Below, piece after piece: positions 37,357-48,600 of a stretch of 64,000 nucleotides of DNA. The DNA is taken from positions 186,001 to 250,000 of the forward strand of contig NZ_JAGSPJ010000007.1 in the NCBI RefSeq assembly GCF_018139545.1. Direction: 5' to 3'. The translations under genes and the position numbers were made by a program. The notes beneath the pieces were generated by a model. That model was not told the origin of the DNA and did no database searches. It was given only the letters and a program-made list of their open reading frames with translations. The DNA comes from Affinundibacterium fentianense. GTDB taxonomy: Bacteria > Pseudomonadota > Gammaproteobacteria > Burkholderiales > Burkholderiaceae_D. The first letter of the stretch is position 1. Each line of letters begins with the position of its first letter.

Positions 37357-39417
37357 TTATTTGTTTGCATTCGATGCGAGCGATAAATGTTTTAATTGCC
37401 GTATCTCCATTATCTGCGCTTCGGTCGTTCCTAGCGAGCGTGCGATGGCTAAATTTTCCATAGCCAAAGTCGGTTCATTCAGTTCGGCATAGGCGCGCGC
37501 AGCAAGCAAGTAAATTTGAGGGTTGGTTTGTTTCGTTCTGAGCGCATGGTCGATGGAGGACCGTGCGCGAGCGCTATGTCCGAGCGTTGCTTCGATGCAA
37601 GCTGCTTGAATCACCAACCAACTATCATTTGGACTACGTGCTAAACGCACGGACAACAGTTCGAGTGATCTCTGAAAAGCAGCATGCGCTTCTTGCGTGC
37701 GAGTTGGGTCAAGAATAAGCGCCTCAGCGAAGGAGTTCCAAACTTCGTAGCTCTGTGGATTCTGTTGTATGGATTTTTCGAATGCAGATAAGGCAATCGC
37801 CAGTTCGCCACGTGCGAACTGAGTTTGCCCTAAGCGTAGATACAACACCGCATCTGGACGTACTTGTAAGCCCTGTTGAAGTACTTGTAAGGCTTCTTCT
37901 TTACGGTTTAGGCCATCAAGCGTGGTTGCCAAGAAACCATACGAGAGTGTGACATCAGGGTGATGTTGAATACTCAGTCGAAACTGTTGTTCAGCTTCTG
38001 CGTGTTTGACCTGATTTAATAGCGCGACGCCCTTAAGATTAAGCAATAGCCAGTCGAACGGAAATTTTTTTAACGCTAAATCACTGGCTTGAATTGTTTT
38101 TTCGAATTGGCGCGATAATAACAAGACCCGAACTTCCGTTTGCCACGCGAGCAAATTGTCGGGTTGCAGTTCTTTTGCTTTACGCGCAGCTTTGATCGCC
38201 AATTCGAAATCTTGCCTTGGATCGAGCACCAAAGCGAGGGCGATCTGACTGACCGCGAGATTCGGGTTAAGACTTTGCGCAAGTTGCGAGCTGGCCTTTG
38301 CTTTGCCTAACCAGAATTCATCTGGATTGTTGCTACGGTAGCGGTAGCTATATACGATGGAAAGTCCAGCGATTGCAGCAGCATTGTTAGGATCACGTTC
38401 TAAAATACGATTGAAATGTTGGGTCGCCGCGTCTAGCATGGGCGGAAGGTCGTATCGTGCTAGTGCTCGCATGCCCAATTTAAATTCACGACTTGCGGAA
38501 AAAGGGATGAATGCTTGGAGTTTCCATTTCCAATCATCTGGTGCATTAAGAATAACACCACCCACCAATAATGCACCGCAAAGTGTGAAACCGACTTGCA
38601 AACGTCGCCTTTTATACCGTGCCGCTTGAAGTTGTTGCGACAATTGCTGCAGTTCGCTCCCAGACAAACTGCCGGAACCACCTTCGGCATCGATTTGCTG
38701 ATTGCACGCCTCAATTAGGTCTTGATAGCTGATTCGATTGATTTCCTCTTCGCTTAGCATGGATAGAATCAGTTCTCGGATTGCTGGCGTGACGGCTGTT
38801 GGCCAGCTCCAATGCTCGGAATGTTGTTCGTCGTCAGGAATAATCCCGGTCAACATACGATAGAAAATCACCGCCAGCGCCCGGAGATTGTTAGGCCGAT
38901 CGGAAGGCAATTTCGAAGTGAAGCTTGATAGCAAATTGAGAATTCTGATGTGCTGATTTTGGTCAATCAGAAGATGGTTAGCTTGGAGTGCAATATCCAC
39001 TAATCCCGCGGCCTGTGCTTCCAGTAATGCCGCTGCAAGTTGTCGGATGTGCATTAGCGCGGCTAAGAGTTTGTTATGCCGCTGTGCAATCCATGTGTTG
39101 AGATCGGATCCCTGCACATACTCAGTAACGATGAAGGTAGAAGTGTCGCTGGCTTCTAAAGCGTGAATTTTTGCGAAAGCACGATGACTAAGTGAGGCTG
39201 CGATGCGCGCACGCTGCAGAAACACCGCCGTCTCTTCATTGTTTAAGCGGATCTCGGTAATCACAACTAAGCGATGTAGATGTTTGTCCCAAGCGCCGTA
39301 ACTAATCCAATGAGGATGATCGGTCACCATGCGGAAACGCAACTCATAGTGTTGCAAGCTGAGCGGCAGGTCACGCATCATGGTATTGTCGTTGAGATCG
39401 TAGACTTCACTTGGCAT
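37357..39417 (-). CDS. Membrane-anchored pseudokinase with periplasmic TPR repeats
   Basis: A 686-residue protein. Residues 22-245 follow the eukaryotic-like protein kinase fold (EYVQGSDLNTWIAQR at about 99-113 is the hinge; ALAVIFYRMLTGIIPDD at 180-196 is subdomain IX). The catalytic residues are gone: the VAIK lysine is replaced (VVITEI, 51-56), the HRDLKPxN loop reads VDIALQANHLL (140-150) and DFG reads NLL (161-163). A single membrane helix (about 274-292) follows basic residues 269-272, and then about ten TPR units run to the C terminus, probably in the periplasm. It cannot phosphorylate and is likely a scaffold or sensor (inference). It is 186 bp downstream of the SNF2 helicase gene on the same strand. 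Confidence 0.88.
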   Translation of the reverse strand: MPSEVYDLNDNTMMRDLPLSLQHYELRFRMVTDHPHWISYGAWDKHLHRLVVITEIRLNNEETAVFLQRARIAASLSHRAFAKIHALEASDTSTFIVTEYVQGSDLNTWIAQRHNKLLAALMHIRQLAAALLEAQAAGLVDIALQANHLLIDQNQHIRILNLLSSFTSKLPSDRPNNLRALAVIFYRMLTGIIPDDEQHSEHWSWPTAVTPAIRELILSMLSEEEINRISYQDLIEACNQQIDAEGGSGSLSGSELQQLSQQLQAARYKRRRLQVGFTLCGALLVGGVILNAPDDWKWKLQAFIPFSASREFKLGMRALARYDLPPMLDAATQHFNRILERDPNNAAAIAGLSIVYSYRYRSNNPDEFWLGKAKASSQLAQSLNPNLAVSQIALALVLDPRQDFELAIKAARKAKELQPDNLLAWQTEVRVLLLSRQFEKTIQASDLALKKFPFDWLLLNLKGVALLNQVKHAEAEQQFRLSIQHHPDVTLSYGFLATTLDGLNRKEEALQVLQQGLQVRPDAVLYLRLGQTQFARGELAIALSAFEKSIQQNPQSYEVWNSFAEALILDPTRTQEAHAAFQRSLELLSVRLARSPNDSWLVIQAACIEATLGHSARARSSIDHALRTKQTNPQIYLLAARAYAELNEPTLAMENLAIARSLGTTEAQIMEIRQLKHLSLASNANK

Positions 39418-39603
39418 GGTAACTCGTATGAAAAATACAATCTCACTTTATAAGACTGGGTTGGGGACTGGGGTTGCAAGCGCATGAAGGTCGCGAAGTG
39501 CGAGTGTGTAAGCTCAACCATATCATTGAAATGCATTGCTGTAGTTGATTTTTGTTCTTTGAGTTTGCTTTGCACGACGAATTGGATGTCGGGTCGATGC
39601 AAT

Positions 39604-42600
39604 CTAAGCACTTTCTTTGAGCAACTGTAATAAAGCATCGGTATCGAGACGCCCACTTGTATCACCGCCTTCTAATAAACTATCCGCAAGATCACGTTTT
39701 TCCGCATGCAAAGCAATAATGCGCTCCTCGATGGTATCTTGGGTCACCAGTCGATAAACGGTGACCGGGCGTTGTTGTCCCATGCGGTGCGCACGATCTG
39801 ATGCTTGATCTTCAACTGCTGGATTCCACCAAGGATCAAGGTGGATCACATAGTCTGCTGCCGTCAAATTGAGTCCAGTACCACCCGCTTTCAAGCTAAT
39901 CAGGAAAATATCGCCCGAGCCCGCCTGAAATGCATCGACCCGTTTCTTTCTCTCGATTGCGGTGGTTCCGCCATCAAGGTATTGATAATCGATTCCTGCC
40001 TCGTCTAACCACGCGCGGACGATAGCAAGATGGTCGACAAATTGACTAAACACTAAGGCCTTGTGCCGATTCTCCAGAAGTTCTTGAATTGTGTGTTGCA
40101 AGACCGTGAGCTTGCTACCCGTCATCTGCGCGTTTTTTAGTACGAGTCTAGGGTGACAGCAAAACCTTCTAAGTTTCGTAATCTCGGCCAAGACCTGCAT
40201 CGATTGGCCTGAATTGGGCTCGAGTTGTGCAATTTTATCGACTGCTTCCTGCCTGAGGGCCTCATATAAATGACGTTCTTCATCGCTTAAGGCCACCTGT
40301 AATTGAATTTCAGTTCGAGGCGGCAGCTCACTCAGTACTTGTGTTTTGGTGCGTCGTAGAATAAACGCTTGGATGAGTTTTTTGAGGTGAATCCGTGCCT
40401 CTTTGTCACCTTTCTCTATCGGTTGGCTAAACTTTTCGGTGAAGTGTTCTCGCGATCCAAGTAGACCCGGATTAATGAAACGGAAAAGATTCCACAACTC
40501 ACCCAAGTGATTTTCAACCGGCGTACCACTTGCAATCATTTTGAAATTGGCTTGCAATGCCATCGCTGCTTGACTGCGTTTGGTCGCTGCATTCTTGATG
40601 ACTTGGGCTTCATCTAAGACGATACTATGCCAATGCTGTGCTGCGAACGCTTCCGCATCTTGTTGTAGCATGCCATAGCTTGCAATCACGATATCGAATG
40701 GGCCAAGATGATCGAGTGTGCGATTGCGCTGATAGGCACGAATACGCAAGGTTGGTGCAAAGCGCGCGACTTCACTTTGCCAATTCATCGCAACGGAAAT
40801 CGGCGCGATCACCAAGGCAGGTCCCTCTGGTGCTCGCGATACTAGCAGCGCGAGAGTTTGCACGGTTTTTCCTAGACCCATATCGTCTGCTAGACAAGCA
40901 CCCACACCCCAATGCGCCAGTCTCGCCAGCCATCGAAAACCGTCTAGCTGATAGTCTCGTAATTGCGCTTGTAAAGTCGATGGAACTTGTGGCATGAATT
41001 CTGCGATGGATTCGATTCTGCTGATTTGATCGCGCCACGCTTGATCAGTTTTGAGTTCACCTACTTCGTTTGCGAGTTCCGTCAGTACACCCGCTGCGAG
41101 TGAATGGATCCGAATACCCTCTTTACCCTGGGCCTCGCCAAAACGTCGCAGCTCATCTAAACGTTTTCGAAATGTCTCTGTTAATGCGAGAAAATCATTG
41201 TCTCCTAATTTCAAGAAACGGCCTTTGCTGCTTTCTGCCATTTGTAGCAAGTCGCGTAAAGCCAGTACTCGACCATCGTCCAGACTCACCTCACCGCCGG
41301 CGACGAACCATTCGCCTTGCTTCTTTATACTGAGGCGCAGCTGACCTAAGGAACGTTGTCCTTGCAGACGGAAACGTTCCCCTTCAGGCCATACCAATTG
41401 TATTTCAGTATCAGGGAGTGACTTAAGTTCACTGAGTAGTTCTAGACACTGCTGCGGGTCTTGCCATTGCCATTCGTGATAGTCTTCTATCGCTTCTTGA
41501 AAAGTAGGGCAAGCAGCGATGATTGCCTGCATGCGTTTTTTCTCTTCTACCAAGTCACGGCGCGCTTGTACCGTTCCTCCTTCCACTTCACCAAATAAAT
41601 TTGCGGCTCCCTTGCCCGGTGCAAACCAGGCACCTTCTGTCAGCGGTCGCACTAAGAGCTGTAGACGTAGTCCCTCCTTCAAGGGAAGGAGATGGGCGTA
41701 GATCGTAGTGTCAGCATCAATGGATTGAAATTGTTGTGCGAGTTCAGGTAGATCGGAATGAATTGTCAGGTGGGGGGCGATCGCAGCAATCACATCTACC
41801 AATTGGCCTTTCGCGGCAATTGGTACGGTCAGTCCGGTTCCCAGTATGCCTGCAATCTGCTTAATCTCCGAATTGGATGTATAAATTGCGAGCCGTGTTG
41901 GCGTTTCTTTTCGGATCACATAGGCTTGCTGCGTATGGATAGGCGGCTCCAATTGGAGACTGATGTGCTGATCTCTTTCTTTTAAAATCAAGGCGAGATC
42001 AGCACTGACGATATCGATCCTGACATCGGGAGCGTCACTCCAATAAACTTGAGGATGATTGACTAACAACGGTAAGGCGCGGTCGGTGTCAAGCTGGTAT
42101 TCCGCTTGTCCATAGTAGTGGTCGCTACTTTTTTGTAGACATCCGAGGATTTGTTTATCTTGCAGACTCAAAAAGCCGAGTTTTTCTTGTTCTTGGACGA
42201 GGCGTCTAAGTGCGATAGGGCGCCCCTTACTCCACACGGCTTTCGCACTGCGTTTCTGTTCGCGAGGTTCGAGTGCAATGTCATCCTTGTGTAGGGTAAG
42301 TAGCCATATGAGGCGTTGGTCGGTACTGTCTTTCTGTTGCTGTTGTTGGCTTAGTTGACTTAATGCGGTCAACGCACGCTGCCAAGACTCTTCACGTTGC
42401 AATGCCAAATACAGAGGCCGCATTCGATGTTGGGTGTGCCAATTTGGGAGCTGCGCTGGTTCGCCGTATTGTTTCACGAGCAAGGCGTCAGTTTCTGCAG
42501 CTAGCCAGGTATAGCCATGTTGGGTGTAAAGCTGCAGTGCGGCCTTGAGTCGCGATAGCGCATCGTCGCGATTTGGTTCACTTTCCCAAAAAAGGGCGAG

Positions 42601-43680
42601 ACCTTCGAACACAGTTTCGCTTCCGAGTTCGCGTTGTAAAACAAAACGTTTTGAAACCAGTGGCACGCCTTTTGCCAAATGATTGCTTAAGGCTTCTAGT
42701 AAATAATAGGTAAAGGCATCATTTTGCTTGATCCCTTCATCAACGTGCTCTTTCAGTTTCTTGCGATTTTCATCAGTGTCGATGGCGAGCAGGCAAACGC
42801 TATACAGTAGGCCGGTTAAATCCGATAAATGAATCTTGCGTTTGCCTGTCAGTTTTTTGATTGATTTGGCGATATCGTCGGTATGGGAAAGTGCTGTCGC
42901 ATAGTCCATCGCGATGATCGCTTGTACAAAATGGAATACAGGTAAATGCGCCTCGCCACAGTGTGGTTGGAGAGTCTGGAGCGATGTAAAATCTCCTCGT
43001 AAAAACGTTTGCCAGATGAGATGTTCCACGACATAGTGAATGCCTTCACCTAGGCCAGTAAGATCTTGTAGCGTGTAGTTGTACGCCAACTGGCAATCGC
43101 TTGCATGCCAATTTGCTTGGTAAAACAAATCAGACAGAAGAACGCCACGAGTTAGCCCAGAAAACTGTTGGAAGATACTTTGCCCATCTGGATTTTCAAA
43201 CAGACTTTCAGTGAGGGTCTTCTTTTCACCAGTGCGCGCTTCAAAGAAATGGTTTCGCCAGTATGCAATACCTTCAACGTCGTTGATTAAACATGAGAAA
43301 AATAATTCGCGACGACAAAATGCAGCGTTGTGCGTTTTCCAATGTTTGTATTCCTCACGTTTTCCAAGGATGACTCGAATACTTTCCACCCAATTTCGCA
43401 CGTCGCTATGGGAAAGCAAATGTACAATTAAAGGCTCGCGCAGGCCGCTTGTCAGTGCATAGCCTTTCCCGCTGATTGCAATCACCAATTGTTTTTCGCA
43501 CAGCACAGTGAGCTGATCACGCACTGCGATGACGCCAGGAACTTCGCCGCCTTTGCTGAAGGATTCTCGTCGCTGTAGCAGAAGTTCTAACATCACATTT
43601 TGACTTAAGGGGGCGTCGAATAATGCGAGTGCATACAGAAAGGGGAATTCTTGCGCTTCTAAGTGATCAAATCGCGACAT
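39604..43680 (-). CDS. Large SNF2-family DEAD/DEAH helicase
   Basis: A 1358-residue protein. The C-terminal third (about 900-1358) is a complete SNF2 ATPase. DYQLDGFRWLARL precedes Walker A ADDMGLGKTVQ (K938), then VLDEAQVIKN (Walker B), the SGTPVENHLGELW motif III, and in the second lobe KALVFSQFVDHLAIV, LISLKAGGTGLNLTAADYVIHLDPWWNP and DRAHRMGQQRPV. The long N-terminal part (1-890) has no domain I recognise: it is helical and repeat-like, with WGEA- and Leu-rich segments, and no nuclease or SWIM motif is visible. Such proteins remodel protein-DNA complexes; bacterial ones occur in transcription recycling and in defence. It stands upstream of the pseudokinase gene. Confidence 0.9.
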   Translation of the reverse strand: MSRFDHLEAQEFPFLYALALFDAPLSQNVMLELLLQRRESFSKGGEVPGVIAVRDQLTVLCEKQLVIAISGKGYALTSGLREPLIVHLLSHSDVRNWVESIRVILGKREEYKHWKTHNAAFCRRELFFSCLINDVEGIAYWRNHFFEARTGEKKTLTESLFENPDGQSIFQQFSGLTRGVLLSDLFYQANWHASDCQLAYNYTLQDLTGLGEGIHYVVEHLIWQTFLRGDFTSLQTLQPHCGEAHLPVFHFVQAIIAMDYATALSHTDDIAKSIKKLTGKRKIHLSDLTGLLYSVCLLAIDTDENRKKLKEHVDEGIKQNDAFTYYLLEALSNHLAKGVPLVSKRFVLQRELGSETVFEGLALFWESEPNRDDALSRLKAALQLYTQHGYTWLAAETDALLVKQYGEPAQLPNWHTQHRMRPLYLALQREESWQRALTALSQLSQQQQQKDSTDQRLIWLLTLHKDDIALEPREQKRSAKAVWSKGRPIALRRLVQEQEKLGFLSLQDKQILGCLQKSSDHYYGQAEYQLDTDRALPLLVNHPQVYWSDAPDVRIDIVSADLALILKERDQHISLQLEPPIHTQQAYVIRKETPTRLAIYTSNSEIKQIAGILGTGLTVPIAAKGQLVDVIAAIAPHLTIHSDLPELAQQFQSIDADTTIYAHLLPLKEGLRLQLLVRPLTEGAWFAPGKGAANLFGEVEGGTVQARRDLVEEKKRMQAIIAACPTFQEAIEDYHEWQWQDPQQCLELLSELKSLPDTEIQLVWPEGERFRLQGQRSLGQLRLSIKKQGEWFVAGGEVSLDDGRVLALRDLLQMAESSKGRFLKLGDNDFLALTETFRKRLDELRRFGEAQGKEGIRIHSLAAGVLTELANEVGELKTDQAWRDQISRIESIAEFMPQVPSTLQAQLRDYQLDGFRWLARLAHWGVGACLADDMGLGKTVQTLALLVSRAPEGPALVIAPISVAMNWQSEVARFAPTLRIRAYQRNRTLDHLGPFDIVIASYGMLQQDAEAFAAQHWHSIVLDEAQVIKNAATKRSQAAMALQANFKMIASGTPVENHLGELWNLFRFINPGLLGSREHFTEKFSQPIEKGDKEARIHLKKLIQAFILRRTKTQVLSELPPRTEIQLQVALSDEERHLYEALRQEAVDKIAQLEPNSGQSMQVLAEITKLRRFCCHPRLVLKNAQMTGSKLTVLQHTIQELLENRHKALVFSQFVDHLAIVRAWLDEAGIDYQYLDGGTTAIERKKRVDAFQAGSGDIFLISLKAGGTGLNLTAADYVIHLDPWWNPAVEDQASDRAHRMGQQRPVTVYRLVTQDTIEERIIALHAEKRDLADSLLEGGDTSGRLDTDALLQLLKESA

Positions 43681-44018
43681 GTGCTTAGGGTGAACGAAAC
43701 AAAACAGGGTTGGCGTAAAAAGGCAAATTTTACCTGATTCATGCAGGTAACGAAGGCTCTGTCAGGACACCGCTTCGATGTTTGCTGGGCGGGTGCTTTG
43801 TCCACATGGTTTGTGCAAAATGTTAAATTTTTCGCAAACACGTATTTTAATTCGGCAGAACGCGCACGAAGTGACCGCTGGAGTAGACCGCTTCTGACTT
43901 GTCTCTTTTTTGATGCTGTTGAGCAATATATCGGTCTCGCTATATTGACCCAGTATCGACTTCAGTTCATCATTTTCTCACACGTCGCGCTTGTCTAGCA
44001 GTGAGAAAAGGATCGTTC
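43681..44018. other. Divergent intergenic region, nothing recognised
   Basis: About 340 bp between the SNF2 helicase (reverse) and the chemoreceptor (forward). An 85-codon forward frame (43741-43998) has no ribosome-binding site, no recognisable family and overlaps the promoter region; I reject it. The AAAAGGATC before 44019 is the only clear signal. Confidence 0.4.
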
Positions 44019-45557
44019 ATGAAGCTCCATACTAAGGCATTGATTATCGCCAGCATCGTCTTGATATTTTTATTGATCGTCATGGTGGTCGGTTTGACGA
44101 CCGCAAAAAATGCAGCAAATAAAGACAATCGTGCACGTATCGAGCAAATTATGCGTAGTACATATTTGTCCATCGTGCAACTGGAAAATCTCGCGGCAGA
44201 GGGCAAGCTCAGTGAGATTCAGGCGAAAGAGATCGCGACACGGATCACACGCGAAAACAAATACCATGAATCAGAGTACTGTTTTGTTGTGGATGATGCG
44301 TTGAATTTTGTCGCCGCTCCACTTGATCCACAACTGCATGGCACCAGTTTTAACGAATTCAAAGATTCGGCAGGTGAAAGCGTCGGTAAGCTTGCGAAAG
44401 CTGCTCTGAAAAAATCGAATGGTCAATTAACAGATTACTGGTGGAAATCGACACGTGGCGATGTGACGGTGGAAATCTTATCTGTCGCAGTCGAAACTCC
44501 GCGTTGGCATTGGATAGTCGGGAACGGCGTCAGCTTCGCCGAAGCGGACAAGCGCTTTTGGGAAAATGGCAGATGGCTATTGATCGTTTGTATTGCCGCT
44601 GCAGCCTGTGTCGCAGCCATACTTTGGTTGAGTGCGCGTTCTTTACTGCGCGACCTTGGCGCAGAACCTGCCATCGTCACCGCGCGTTTGCAAGTGGTTG
44701 CGGAAGGCGATTTGCGACCCTCACTTGAAGACTATGACGGAATGCGGCCTGAGAGCGTCCTAGGTTCGGTAGAACGTATGCGTGAAGCCTTGCGAAGCAT
44801 TCTTCTGACTGTCAATCAAAGTACGCAAAATATGCAAAGTGCCTGTCATGAGATTGCGACGGGAACACGCGATTTATCAGAGCGGACGGAGCATACAGCC
44901 TCTAGCCTGGAAGAAACTTCGGCGGCGATGGCGCAATTAAAAGAGTCCGTACAAGATAACGATCAAAACGCGCAACAAGCGCGGCAGCTCGCAGGACGTT
45001 CAGCCAATATCGCTGAAAATGGTGGACAATTGATGCAAGAAGTCATTGCCACGATGCGTGAAATTAACCAAGGCGCAGCCAAAATTCATGAAATTATTGG
45101 CGTGATCGATGGCATCGCATTTCAAACTAATATCTTGGCCTTAAATGCGGCAGTCGAAGCCGCGCGGGCTGGCGAACAAGGTCGTGGGTTTGCGGTAGTC
45201 GCGTCGGAAGTGCGTTCTTTGGCACAGAGGAGTGCGGCGGCGGCAAAAGAAATCAAAGCATTAATTACTGATTCAGGTGAGCAAGTGAACGCGGGTAGCC
45301 AATTGGTCGAATCGGCAGGGCAGACCATGAATGAGATTGTCGATTCTGGGCAGCAAGTGAACACCGTGGTGACAGAGATTAGCCATAGCACGCAAACGCA
45401 GGGACGTAGTATTACTGAGGTGAGTTCGGCAGTGAATCAACTCGATGATATGACACAACAAAATGCGGCATTGGTTGAGCAAGCGATGGCAGCGACCGAA
45501 AGCTTGAACGAACAGGCTGTGAAGCTGGCAGAACTGGTGTCGACGTTCAAATTGTAA
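44019..45557 (+). CDS. Methyl-accepting chemotaxis protein with single-Cache sensor domain
   Basis: A 512-residue chemoreceptor. TM1 (about 7-29), periplasmic sCache_2-like domain (about 35-185, with [22 protein letters not shown]), TM2 (about 186-206), short HAMP-like linker and a signalling domain (about 270-500). The hairpin tip reads [43 protein letters not shown]. Cache domains bind small organic acids, amines or similar. There is no C-terminal NWETF-like pentapeptide, so CheR/CheB must reach it by another receptor. It has no neighbouring che genes. ATG 44019 (AAAAGGATC before) was chosen over GTG 44001. Confidence 0.95.
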   Translation: MKLHTKALIIASIVLIFLLIVMVVGLTTAKNAANKDNRARIEQIMRSTYLSIVQLENLAAEGKLSEIQAKEIATRITRENKYHESEYCFVVDDALNFVAAPLDPQLHGTSFNEFKDSAGESVGKLAKAALKKSNGQLTDYWWKSTRGDVTVEILSVAVETPRWHWIVGNGVSFAEADKRFWENGRWLLIVCIAAAACVAAILWLSARSLLRDLGAEPAIVTARLQVVAEGDLRPSLEDYDGMRPESVLGSVERMREALRSILLTVNQSTQNMQSACHEIATGTRDLSERTEHTASSLEETSAAMAQLKESVQDNDQNAQQARQLAGRSANIAENGGQLMQEVIATMREINQGAAKIHEIIGVIDGIAFQTNILALNAAVEAARAGEQGRGFAVVASEVRSLAQRSAAAAKEIKALITDSGEQVNAGSQLVESAGQTMNEIVDSGQQVNTVVTEISHSTQTQGRSITEVSSAVNQLDDMTQQNAALVEQAMAATESLNEQAVKLAELVSTFKL

Positions 45558-45613
45558 TAGCTGCCATCCATGGCCTCGTGTCGTCTGTCCTTATTCAACC
45601 ATAATCATCCTTC

Positions 45614-45649
45614 GTTATCCCTAGTTATCCCTAGTTATCCCTAGTTATC
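45614..45649. repeat. Tandem GTTATCCCTA repeat overlapping a stop codon
   Basis: Three exact copies of the 10-mer GTTATCCCTA (45614-45623, 45624-45633, 45634-45643) and a fourth partial GTTATC (45644-45649). The last full copy holds the stop codon (TAG on the reverse strand, 45641-45643) of the propeller sensor kinase. Being a 10-bp unit, copy-number changes past the stop are harmless. Confidence 0.85.
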
Positions 45650-48600
45650 ATTGTGATGGGTTGATTCGTAGGGTAAGTGCACGAAGAAAGTGGTACCTTT
45701 TCCGAGCTCGGATTCAAAATGAATTCGGCCATGGTGTTTCGCAACGATTTTCTTGACGATATCGAGACCAAGTCCGCTACCTTCTCCGACTGCTTTTGTC
45801 GTGAAGAAAACGTCGAAAATTTTATTGCGGATGTTGTCAGGGATCCCCGATCCAGTATCACTCACGGAGACGACAGCTTCATTTTGGATTTTTTGTATCT
45901 TGATCGTTAAGGTTCCTGCATAGTCCATCGCCTGGAGTGCATTGTGAATGAGGTTGACCCAAACTTGAACTAATTCGTCTGGCCAGCATGATAAGGCTGG
46001 AATGTCGTCAAATTGACAGATTAATTCGGTGCCTTTGTTGATTTTGCTTTGATACAGAGTGAGTACCGTTTCCATCCCTTCACGCAGATCGACTGTCGTT
46101 TTTTCGTGATTTGTTCCTATTCGAGAAAAGGACTTGAATGCGAAGACAATCTTTGACACGCGATCGACTGCCACGTGGATATTTTGGGTACTATTGATGA
46201 TCGCGCCTATATCTTGTGCAGCTTGGAATATTTGTTCTGATTCCGGATGTCTTAGCAGCGGCAGATATTGATCAACTTGATTATGTGCACGAATATGAAC
46301 TAAAACACTGGCTTTGCGACGGCTGTCTTTGATTTCAAGGTCGTCGAGGCGGGTACTGCATTCGTTCACCAACTTGCGCTCCTCACGCGTGTTGAGTACA
46401 TGATTATTGAGTTTTGCTTGCTTGATCAACTCTAAGAATAATTGTCGCGTTGGCTCGTCGAGTCGATACATTAATTCGGATAAATCAGATAGGACTGTAT
46501 TGAGCGCATTCGTAATATTGTCACCACTCGATTTAATGGCACCAATCGGTGTGTTGATTTCGTGTGCGACATTCGCGACGAGTTGCCCAAGCGACGCCAT
46601 TTTTTCTTGCTGTGCTAATTGTTTTTGCGCCTCGATCAAATGTCGGTGTGAATTCGAATTCGCAATGGCAATCGCCACATAGTTCGCGATTGCGCGTAGA
46701 AATTCCAGCTGATCGGGTGAATAAGCATTCGCTCGTGGACTTTGTACTGTCATACATCCGACCACTTCTTTTTCGACAAACAAGGGCAGGTAAACAATTG
46801 ACTCAGTCGCTTTTCCAGAACGCACTGGAGCGATGTTTGGAACATAGTTGAGTAGTTCTTGAATGTTATTCGTAATGAGTTCGCGTTGATGCGTGACACA
46901 CCAAACCGCCGGCCGATTTTGCTCTTCTAAGGTGTAATGGAATTGATCTTGGCGCAAGCCATCTTCCACCATATAGTCGACCTCGATCATGTGCGTGTGG
47001 TGATCTAAAAAACCAATCCCAAACACGTGCGCATCGACCCGCGCTAAGACTTGTTTATGAATCCGCTCAAATGCTTGCTCAATGTCAAGTGTGGCAGTGA
47101 GGCTTTGACCAATTTCGCCGAGATTCAGAATGTCCGAGGTGCGGGAGTCGACGAGTTTTTGTAGACTGCGCTTCTCAGCTTTTATTCGCGCGACACGCCA
47201 ACGGTAAACACTATAGATGCTTGCACCGACGCTGATCAAAATGAGCGCGATGAACCATTTGGTCTGCCAAAATGCCGGGATCACTTGAATAGGAATAGTT
47301 AAAACAGTTTCACTCCAATCGCCGTTGCGATTACTGCCTTTCAGTTCTAATTGATATTCACCGGGCCATAGATTGCCGTAACTTGCCGTTCTATGTTGTG
47401 CATCCGTTTCTATCCAAGTATCTTGGTAGCCGAGGAGGCGATACGCATAGCGATTTTTTTCGGGTGAAGAGAAATCTAAACTCACATATTCGACTTCAAA
47501 ATTACGTTGTTGAGGAAGCATGGAGATGCTGCTACCGTCGTGAAAGTCGTGTTGTTCAAGGCCATCAATTTTTAGACTGGTTGCCAATACCGTTGGTCGG
47601 TAATTCCAAGACTGAAATTGTTCTGGCTGTATGACGGCAACGCCTTTGGTTCCACCAAAAAGAAAGCGACCATCTCTGGTTCGCCAATAGGATGCAACCC
47701 ACGCTGTTCCTAGGTCGATTCCATACAAACGATTCAGTTCAGTCAATTGATGTTGGTTTGGATCGTACATGAACCATTGCGTCCATATTCTACCAAGTCG
47801 ATCTTCTAATAAATTCGCACCAAAATAGAGGCCGGGACGTCCAATTTTCGTACTGATGTGCTCGAAGCGAGCGTGTTGACCATCCCAGCTAGAGAGACGG
47901 TCGAGACCTTGTGCGGTATCGACCCAAAGTTGTCCCTTGCTATCAATCAGGAGACCATTCACTTCATTCGAACTTAAGCTTGCGGCATCCTGCAATTGAT
48001 GTTGGATCTGCTGTAGCGATTGCGTATTGGTGTCGTAAACCCATAGCCCTGACTCGCTTCCTACCCATAATCGACCTTGTGAATCTTCAGCGAAGGAAGT
48101 GACATAGCTATTCATCGGCGCTCCGTCGTCGCCTTTGAATATTTGAAATCTTTGTTGGGTGGGCTGCCACAAGGCTAAGCCCAAGGTTGTGCCGACCCAT
48201 AGATCTTGATTCTTACTGACAAACAAGCTGCGGATCTGATTGCTCGGCAGGCCGTTTTTGACCGTATATGTTCTCCATCGCTTGCTTTTGTAAGGCAAGC
48301 TCTGTAACCCAGATTGTCGAGTCCCTGCCCACAAGGTTTGGTCGTTGGATTCGGCTAAGGCTAAAACTGCCAGTGCAACGCTGGTATCCGGTTCTAGTGA
48401 ACGGTTTCGATAGCCGTCGACTAGTCCCAAATATCGATCAAATACATCGATCCCATTTCCATCGGTGCCGAATAGCAAGCGTCCGTCACGCGTTTCGAGA
48501 ATACTACGTACGTTGGAACGTGAGAGACCGTTAGCTTGGTTTGGACTAAAGCGTAGCATTTGCACCGCTTCTTGACTGTTATAGCGCTGCAGTCCACCGC

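Noticed and set aside
43741..43998. An 85-codon forward frame between the SNF2 and chemoreceptor genes
   Set aside because: No ribosome-binding site, no recognisable family and odd composition; it lies in the promoter region of two divergent genes.
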